A stretch of DNA of 64,000 nucleotides from Paratinospora sagittata (lineage: Eukaryota; Streptophyta; Magnoliopsida; Ranunculales; Menispermaceae): assembly GCA_035771175.1 (NCBI GenBank), contig CM069590.1, forward strand, positions 33,990,821 to 34,054,820, given 5' to 3'. Positions 56,526 to 64,000 of this stretch are shown here, in pieces. Every line of letters begins with the position of its first letter. Position 1 is the first letter of the stretch. The position numbers were made by a program, and so were the translations under genes. A model generated the notes under the pieces. The model saw nothing but the letters and a program-made list of their open reading frames with translations. It had not been told where the DNA came from and ran no database searches.

Positions 56526-57125
56526 ACACTCGGGAGAGAGCTTCCTAGGTTGGAGTAAGGGATTCATGACCTGAGATTATTGTAGAATCGAGAGATTAAC
56601 AATACCTCTTGAAGTTGTAGGAAAATCACAAATCTTAATGGGTGATTGAGGATAAGGGTTTGTTCGTGAGATCGAATCTTATTCTAAATGACACGTTCTA
56701 ATTTGGCACTCGAGATAGGGAATTAGAGACTTAAGGATTTTGACTTATAAACGAGAAAATAGAATTGATAATAAATACGTCTAAAATACATAATTGATAG
56801 TTAGGTGAAGTTGATTCTCTAGATATTTCTCATATATATTGATATTTCTTTTTAGTTTATTATTCTGATTCATTTAATTTGCTATTTAAAGACTTGAAAT
56901 TCCACATTTTGATTCGCTAGATAAAGTTAAAGATTATAGAACATGGTAATTGGTGAGGTAAACAATCTCAGAGGACGACAACCCTATTTTTATCGGTTAT
57001 TACTATTACCTGACACCATACACTTTATTTTCATCAATATCGTTAGTAGTTGATTTTGATTTTAATCTAGTATTTTTTCTAAATTTTTCTGAATTTGTTT
57101 TTTTTGTTTTTGTTTTGAAGGTTTA
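56526..57125 (+). mobile_element. Athila-like LTR/leader, right part
   Basis: This non-coding sequence, which joins to 53611, leads to the gag start. It contains GGACGACAACCCTATTTTTATCGG and CTGACACCATACACTT (about 57010), resembling the end of Athila-group LTRs. The expected TGGCGCCGTTGCC primer site is not present, so the LTR end is uncertain. Confidence 0.4.
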
Positions 57126-58720
57126 TTGAAGTATATGCGGCGTTCTAGAAGTGTTGAGTTAGTATCGTTGGATCCTGAGATTGAGTGCACTTTAGGACAA
57201 AGGCAAATAGAAAGAAGAGTGGAACAAGAGGCAATGGAGCCTGAAAACAATCAACGCCCTCTTCGGGACTATTTCAAGCCTGTCATTAATGATAACTACT
57301 CTAGGATAGTAAGAGCACCTATAGCTGCAAATAATTTTGAGTTGAAGCCGGCGTTAATCACAATGGTTCAACAACATTTGTACAGGGGGCTCTCAAATGA
57401 AAGATTCGATGATCCATATACAATCATTCTTGGAGAAGTGCGAAACGGTTAAGATCAATGGCGTGCCTGAAGATGTGACTCGATTGAGATTGTTCCCATT
57501 TTCATTGAGGGACAAGGCTAAGTCATGGTTGCAAGGCTTGCAACCTTGAAGTGTTTCCACATGGGAAGAATTGATGCAAAAATTTCTTTAAAAGTTTGTC
57601 CCATCGGCAAAGACAGCTCAACTAAGGGTAGAGATTGATCAATTTAGACAATTGGACACTGAGTCACTCTATGAGGCGTGAGAACGGTTTAAGGAATTGT
57701 TGAGGAAGTGTCCACAACACGACTTTCAATTGTGGATGCAACTTTAGATATTTTATAACGGGATAACATTTTCCACACAAACTTTGGTAGATGCCGCAAC
57801 TGGTGGCACTATAATGAGCAAGACAACTGAGGGAGCTTTCAACTTATTAGAAGAGATGGCTTCCTAGTGAGAGATCATTGGTGAAAAAGGTTGCTGGAGT
57901 GTTTGAGCTCGATCTGTTGACTACAATTTCAGCACAACTATCTATACTTTCTAATTAAATATCTTCGCTACAAGTTGAACAACTTTCCATTGAGAAAGTA
58001 GCGGCGACAAGCACGGGATATTTGGATGGAGAGATCACCGAAAAGCAAGCGAACTATTTGAACAACTGGGGGTATAACTACAGAAACATTGTCTCTATTC
58101 CAAACCATACCATCCGGATTTAATCATGAAAATTTCTCCTACTCTAATAGTAGGAGTGTTTTGAATCCTTCACCAAGCATACCTATGCCACCACAAGAGA
58201 AGAAACAGTCTATGGAGGACATTTTGAGTGCGTTCATAATAGACTTGAAAGCAAAACAAGATAAAACCGAGTCAAGAGTAGATGGTTTGGAAACCTCACT
58301 TAAGAATATAGAGATGCAAATGGGGCAATTGGCTTCAGGAATTAGTGCCCAACAAAAAGGCTCTTTCCCTAGCAACACTCAAGTCATCCTAGGGAGCATT
58401 GCAAGGCCATTACACTCAAAAGTGGAAAAGAGGTTGAAAGGGCTGGGGTGAAGAGAAAGGATGAGAAGACCATGCCATCATCATCATCAAGCAACTCAGA
58501 GAATGAGGTAAATCAAGAGGAGCACAAGCAAGAAGACCCCAAGGAGAGGCCACACCGACTGGGTTCCATTACCTTCCCGGATAACTCTCCCATCTTAAAA
58601 CCTCCTCTTTCTTTCCCTCAACATTTTCAAAAGAAAAGACTTGATGAAAAATTTGAAAATTTTTTGGATATGTTTAAGAAAATTCATATAAATATCCCTT
58701 TTGTAGATGCACTGGAATAG
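57126..58720 (+). pseudogene. Athila-like gag
   Basis: The start region (57126-57452) has RPLRDYFKP, then IVRAPIAANNFELKPALI, the standard Athila gag opening. After a frame change near 57440 the capsid continues as LRLFPFSLRDKAKSWLQ, RVEIDQFRQLDTESLYEA, ERFKELLRKCPQH, FYNGITFSTQTLVDAATGG and FNLLEEMAS, with stops near 57550, 57590, 57680 and 57746. Frames 58089-58451 and 58448-58720 carry the rest (MQMGQLA, then LDEKFENFLDMFKKIHINIP). A TAG at 58718-58720 interrupts the join to protease, where an uninterrupted family member would have a Gln codon. At least five disabling changes are seen. Confidence 0.85.
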
Positions 58721-59801
58721 ATGACCAATTATGCCAAATTCATGAAGGACGTCATGTCAAAGAAGTGCAAGCTTGAAGAGTTCGAGACAGTGAAACTCAC
58801 AGATGAGTGTAGTGCCATCTTACAAAGGAAGCTACCTCAAAAGTTGAAATATCTAGGGAGTTTCACTATATCTTGCATTATAGGCTCTTCTAATTTTGAT
58901 AAGGTTTTATGTGATATTGGGGCAAGTATTAATTTGATTTCATTGTCTGTTTTCAGGAAGTTGGGACTTGGCAAGATGAAGCCAACCACCATCTCTTTAC
59001 AATTGGCAGATCGTTCTCTCACCTATCCTCGTGGTATAATAGAAGACGTCTTGGTGAAGGTCAACGAATTCATATTCCCAATAGATTTTGTGATGCTTGA
59101 TATGGAGGAAGATGAAAATGTACCATTGATACTTGGGCGGCCCTTTTTGGCTACCGTGCGAGCTTTGATAGATGTCAAAAAGGGTGAACTTACACTAAGG
59201 GTGAATGACGAAGAAGAACTCTTTAACATCTACAAGACTCTCAAGTCTCCTTCAGAGATGAGCACATGCAATAGAGTTGATGTTATTGATGTGGTGGACT
59301 ATTGTGTTGAAGTGGTGCATGAGACTGCTACACCAGTGGATACTTTAGAAAAATGTCTTGTGAACTCAGTGGCTAGAGATGGGGGATTAGATGAAGATGT
59401 CCAGCATTGTGTGTTGTCACTTGAAGCTTCTCCATTGGATTCTTCTCAAGGCAAGCAAGAGAGTATGGATGATTCCATTTCGAGTAAAGAGAGTGAGCCT
59501 ACCCACGAGTTGAAGCCTCTTCCAGATCACTCGACATATGCGTTCTTGGGAGATGAGTCTACGTATATAGTCATTGTTTCTTCATCTCTATCTCATGTGG
59601 AAGAAGAGAAATTGTTGAGGATATTGAGGGAGTACAAATCAGCCTTGGGATGGTCGATCAAAAACCTCAAGGGAATAAGCCCTTCAATATGCATGCACAA
59701 GATACTTTTGGAAGACACCTACAAGCCTTTTATTGAACATCAAAGAAGACTTAATCCGACGATGAAAGAGGTGGTTTGGCGTGATGTTTTGAAGTGGTTG
59801 A
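58721..59801 (+). pseudogene. Athila-like protease and start of RT, cut by an LTR
   Basis: A 360-codon open stretch follows the TAG at 58718. It starts MTNYAKFMKDVMSKKCKLEE and contains retropepsin features: CDIGASINLISLSVF (active-site motif here D-I-G-A, about 58908-58955), LQLADRS, PRGIIEDVLVKV and VPLILGRPFLAT (about 59120-59155). The RT linker follows: a Glu/Ser-rich stretch, then EEEKLLRILREYKSALGWSI and GISPSICMHKI (to about 59700), leading into RT at EHQRRLNPTMKEVV. At 59802 a Sirevirus LTR truncates RT before its catalytic motif. This is the longest undamaged coding stretch in the window. Confidence 0.85.
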
Positions 59802-59982
59802 TGTTGGTCCACCTAAGAAGGAGGTGAATTGGGTGAGATGGTCAGCTTAAAAATTCTCTTCCAATAACTTGGTGATATACATGAGTGTATTGGAATTGAA
59901 CGCATAAACAAAAACTTAGACTAAAATGCAAACGTGAGACACACACGATTTATAGTGGTTCGGCCAAGCTTATGTCCACTAC

Positions 59983-60370
59983 CTAATCTCCCGATTAGGA
60001 TTTTCTCAATCCACTAACTGATTCTCTTACGGGTGAGAACCAAACCATTACAACTGCCCTTTTACAGGTTAAAGGCAAACCTATCCTTTCACAGGCTAAG
60101 GATGAACCAAATTTCCTTTTTTCGAGATGAGGAAAAACCCATGTTCCTTTTACGGGATAAGGAATAACCATTTTTCTTTTACGGGATAAGGAAGAACCGT
60201 GATCCTTTTACGGGATGAGGAACAACCGTTTCTTTTTTACAGGTTAAGAGATAACCTATCCATTTACAGGTTAAGGACGAACCTATCCTTTTACGGGATT
60301 AGGATGAACCGGTTTCCTACTTGTAGGTGAGGATGAACTTTTTTCTCTTTTACAGGTTCAGAGATAATCT
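59983..60370 (-). repeat. R-U5 stem-loop array of the minus-strand LTR A
   Basis: About ten units occur on the plus strand as CCTTTTACGGGATAAGG-type hairpins, such as TTCCTT..AAGGAA and CTCTTTTACAGGTTCAGAG. The terminal CCTAATC-TCCC-GATTAGG hairpin is at about 59983-60000. This array is uninterrupted, unlike the one at 15250-16075. Confidence 0.75.
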
Positions 60371-60815
60371 TAACATGATTTTAATCCTGAAATCATTAAG
60401 TGAACTATATTCACTTGTTCTGGTTCTTTCAAACCAGAAACACACTAGCATTACAACAAAATAAAGTTAGTTCTAACTGAGTAGAACACTTTACAATTAA
60501 GCTCATTATAAAGCATTACAAAGATATGAAATATGAATAAGTAATGCTAAGATGAAATACACTTACAGTCCTTTACCTTTCAATGTTTGGTATTGCTCAA
60601 GTGCAGTTTCGAAAAGCATGAATGATATGATATGAAAATCAGTGCTTCTTCGAAAATAATATGATACCAATAAACATGGACTTGAAAATGAAGGACCAGT
60701 GTAAATCAAAGACGCAGACAGTTTTAAAAGTAGATATAAAGTATGAGTAAGAAAACTTTTGGTTCAGTATTCAGTAGTTAACACAACTGCTGATATAATT
60801 TGATGCAGTACTTAA

Positions 60816-62726
60816 TGTTGGCCCAGATATGTCCAAGAGGGGGGTGAATTGGACACTTAGACAATTTAATAATTAATTACAATGGCAAAAATAAAGAGCA
60901 AAAATTAAACAAATGTGTACAATCGATTTTTAGTGGTTCGGCTACTTGCCTTTGTCCACTACCCAACCTCCTTAGTTAGGATTTTGAACCTTATCACTAA
61001 GGGTTCTCTTACGGGTGAGAATAAAATCGTTACACCTTTTCTCAACTTACGGGTGTGAGAACAACCGTTACATTGCTCAACTTGCAGGCTTGAGACCAAC
61101 CTAACCTTTCTCAACTTACGGGTGTGAGAACTACCGTTTCTCAACTTACGGGTGTGAGAAGACCTTACCTTGTTGAATATAAGAATATCAACTCAGTAGT
61201 TTATCTAACTACTGTTACAACCTTGATACAGTATACAAGATATGAAATTGAGTACAACTGTATCTTATGAACTATCTCTCAAATTTCTCTTTCAGCAAGA
61301 ATGATATAAGTTAAAACGTTACTGAACAATTTGAGTGAAAACAGTTCAAACTTTCAAATAGATTTTTAGATAAAGATAGAATCTTAGCACAGTGTGAAAA
61401 TCTTTTGAATAAGTAATAATTCAAAGAAAATGCTTTGAAACTGGAATAACTTAAGCTTTTTGAATCAGATAAAAATTTGACTAACTTTCAAAAAGTGTTT
61501 TGGCTCAGAGAATTTTCGGTGTCTTAATAGTTTGTTAGGTGCCTGTATATATAGATTTGTAGAGATGAAGCTGTTCATTTGTTGAATTTCAAATATGAAT
61601 GTTTACTCACAACAGCTAGAATACATCACAAAAATGGCAACTACACATTTCATGAATATTTTGATTTTCTCCAGATACATGAATAAGGAGAGTTTTAGAA
61701 GACGTGATTCGTGAATCATAGAATATCTCTTACAAATATAAAAAATTGATTTTGTACGAAAAGTTGTTCTGAAAAGGTGGCTAAAAAAGAATGTACATGG
61801 CAAAAATATCATTTCTGTCGTTTTGTTCCTTTGAGGGCGCTTATCTAGCATCAACGTCCTACTAAACAATGAAGTGACGGCGCTACTGAATCGTAAGAGT
61901 CTTGACTTTCTTTGACAATAAAACGACTTAAAAACAATAGGGTGCTACTTCGCAGTTAGCGTCCTGTTTTGTTTTAAAACATTGAACACACGATGGCGCT
62001 ACTCAAGAGTTAGCGACTTGAAATTTAAAAATAGTTTTAGAACAATGTTGAGTACGCTCAAGGACAGTAAGCGTCCTGAGGGTTATTAAGTTGATTCTAA
62101 AGATGAGGGCGCTCCTACAGAAGTAGCGTCCTGATAGTTTATTCAACTTATAACTGTCAGCGTCCTTAAATAAATAAATCAATTAAAAATAGAAAAAACT
62201 TCCCGCAAGCTGAAACTAAGTCAACGTTTTGACATTCTCATAGGTTGTTAAAAGAAAGGTCGCTACTTACAAGTAAGCGTCCTTATTAATCAGTTCAATT
62301 CAACCTTGAGTAACCCGAAGATTTTATCAGCGTCCTGACTCATCAAGTCCAGGAGGGCACTGCTAAAACATTAGCGTCCTGAAAGACTTTAAAACAACGA
62401 TTTTTGATTTCTCGATTAAAGCTCGATAAAACATAATGTTTTCGGATTAAGTCAAATATTGTAGAAATCATAAGGTACGATTAAAATGTTACGATGAAAA
62501 TATGCAAACGATAAAATCTTGCTGAAAGTAAGGTGATCGATAGACTTTACATTCTAAGTACTAACAAACTCTGAACTTTACTTGAGATGATCAATAGGCT
62601 TATAAGCTTAGTTCCTTGATCTTGATTCTTGATTAATCTGAAACACTTGACAATATCATTAGATACACAGATTGGAGATATTTGGAATCATCAAAACATT
62701 CACGTCATGGAGTTCATTGAATAACA
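60816..62726 (-). mobile_element. Solo LTR of B/F type inside LTR A
   Basis: It is 1911 bp, from TGTTGGCCCAGATATG to GAATAACA, flanked by a perfect CTTAA duplication (60811-60815 and 62727-62731). The interrupted host sequence around GTACTTAAGATATG is intact in LTR A at about 14806. In LTR direction the start matches LTR F (36396). It holds dyad boxes (62381-61831), a TATA-like GTATATATAG complement (61545-61554) and stem-loops of CTCAACTTACGGGTGTGAG type (60958-61165). There is no internal region. Confidence 0.85.
61831..62381 (-). repeat. Dyad box array in the nested solo LTR
   Basis: On the plus strand units read GAGGGCGCT..AAGCGTCCT, for example near 61832, 62104, 62260 and 62352. This strand shows the G-U-compatible form of the arms. 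Confidence 0.7.
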
Positions 62727-63300
62727 CTTAAGATATGAAATCAAGTACAATTGTATATCTCGAACTATTTCTCAAATTCTTTCTTCGACATGATTGATAT
62801 CAAGTAAAGATCAGTGCTGAGAATTAGAGTAGATACCAGATCAAATAGATTTTCAGAGATAGAATATAATTGAAGCTCAATATGAAAATCTTTTGAATAC
62901 GTAAAGGTATCACTGAAAAATACTTTGAAAATTTAGATATTTGAGAAACATTTTGACAAAGACTAACTTTCAAAAAGTGTTGGCACAATAAAAGTTATTG
63001 GCGAGTTATTTGGTCCTAAGTGTTAGTATTTATAGAATTAGTAGGATATAGCCGTTAGACATTTGAAGTTCAAATAATATGAACGTTTACACACAACGAC
63101 TAGAATGTTATATGAAAATGACAACTATTTCACTAACATCCTAGTTCCTTTTATATTACATGAAAAAGGAAAGTTTTAGAAAAACTTAATTCATGCATCA
63201 GAGATGATCTCCGATAAGTCTGAAAAGGACTCTGTGAAAACGTTCGTTCTGAAAAAGTAGACTAATGTAGAGTACTTGTTCAAACAGTGACGGTTGTTGA

Positions 63301-63980
63301 ATTAACGTCCTGATTCAATAATTAATGTCCTGACGCATAATATCAACTTTGTCTTTTTGTTCCGTGAGGGCGTTCATTACATATAAGCATCCTGCTGAAC
63401 AATGAAGTGAGGACACTACTGAATTGTAAGTGTCTTGACTTACTTTAATACTTAAACAACTTAACCCCGAGGGCGCTAATGCACAATTAGCATCCTGCTA
63501 TGTTTTAAAACAATTATGTGCATGAGGGCGCTACTTTCGAGTAAGCGTCCTACCAGTTAAAACATAAAACACAATATGAGGGTGCTATAACACTATAAGC
63601 ATCCTACCACATATTAAAAACATTTGAAACCAAAAACAAGTACGCTGAAGGAAAATCAGCGTTCTTAAAGTTATTAAATTGATTCCTAAAGGTGAGGGCG
63701 CTCCTATCCAGGTAGCGTCCTGATAGTTTATTCAAATTATAACTATCAGCGTTCTCAAAGATAGAATCTTTGAAGAACTTTAGAAATCTTTCAGTAAGCT
63801 GATACTGAATCAACGTCCTGACAACTTCAGAGGTTGACTAAAAGGAGGTCGTACTTTATAAGTGACCGCCTGATTAATCAGTTCAATTCAACCTTGAGCG
63901 TTATCAGCGTCCTAACGGACTATCAGCGTCCTGACTTATCAAGTTCAGGAGAACGCTGCTAACTCATTAGCGTCCTGAAA
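63301..63980 (-). repeat. Dyad box array in the minus-strand LTR A
   Basis: About twelve units occur, including AGGGCGCT..AGCGTCCT (about 63524), AGGGTGCT..AGCATCCT (about 63579, both arms changed) and AGGACACT..AGTGTCTT (about 63411). The array continues to near the window end. Confidence 0.7.
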
Positions 63981-64000
63981 GACTCTTTAAAAATAGTTTT

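Larger units (their letters stand above)
59802..64000 (-). mobile_element. Sirevirus-type LTR A, minus orientation, interrupted; runs off the window
   Basis: It begins TGTTGGTCCACC at 59802, the complement of the LTR A end (GGTGGACCAACA). Order from the left: a C-rich block complement, hairpin CCTAATC..GATTAGG (about 59983), stem-loop array (to about 60370), body to 60815, solo LTR insertion, then body from 62727 with a TATA-like site (63027-63035) and dyad boxes (63301-63980). It matches 10462-16243 and is still incomplete at 64000. It lies in the Athila-like RT. The flank at 59797-59801 is GTTGA. Confidence 0.8.

Overview
The window looks like repeat-rich nuclear DNA of a flowering plant, probably a eudicot with a large genome. 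It is AT-rich, has spliced exons only in its first 1.2 kb, and the rest is almost entirely nested LTR retrotransposons plus a decayed CACTA transposon. The species cannot be named from the sequence. The only host gene seen is the 3' part of a RanBP2-type zinc-finger gene resembling plastid VAR3 (1-1190). Its usual C-terminus is replaced by a short odd tail.

Layout: 1.4-4.6 kb holds two CACTA (En/Spm) remnants, one with a degraded minus-strand transposase. From 4.6 to 24.5 kb is a stack of Ty1/copia LTRs of the Sirevirus (SIRE) type. LTR C (minus; 5477-6599 and 22814-23726) holds element E1 (minus; 6600-22808, target duplication CACTT). E1 holds element A (plus; 10462-20476, GATTT). Element A's 5' LTR holds a gypsy solo LTR (10971-13509, TTCTC) and a 423-bp foldback with a tRNA-like core (15340-15762, GGTTA). 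Copia element D (24527-32715) sits inside LTR G and has two LTRs, primer site, gag, pol and polypurine tract, all decayed. From 32.8 to 36.4 kb are gypsy LTR parts around a minus-strand copia pol fragment. LTR F (36396-37931, 43277-43714) holds a gypsy solo LTR (37932-43276) that holds another (38167-40910, CTTGA). Element E3 (minus; 43715-51615) has gag-like and envelope-position genes but no pol. From about 52.8 kb is an Athila-like gypsy element (LTR/leader, gag, protease, start of RT), interrupted by a gypsy solo LTR (53612-56525) and by Sirevirus LTR A (59802 to the window end), which holds a solo LTR (60816-62726, CTTAA).

The most interesting signal is not a protein. The Sirevirus LTRs carry two kinds of tandem dyad-symmetric arrays. 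Upstream of the TATA box are boxes such as AGGACGCT...AGCGCCCT; these fit the symmetric repeated motifs already known from Sirevirus LTRs. Between the TATA box and the primer site lies a second array, of short stem-loops with a conserved loop (about CCYGTRAA) whose stems differ in sequence but stay complementary, followed by one more covarying hairpin. I do not know a description of this second array. It suggests a structured RNA leader kept by selection.

Limits: boundaries, target duplications and motifs were read by eye. Lineage names rest on remembered family features, not searches. All element proteins seen are interrupted, so no element here looks autonomous.
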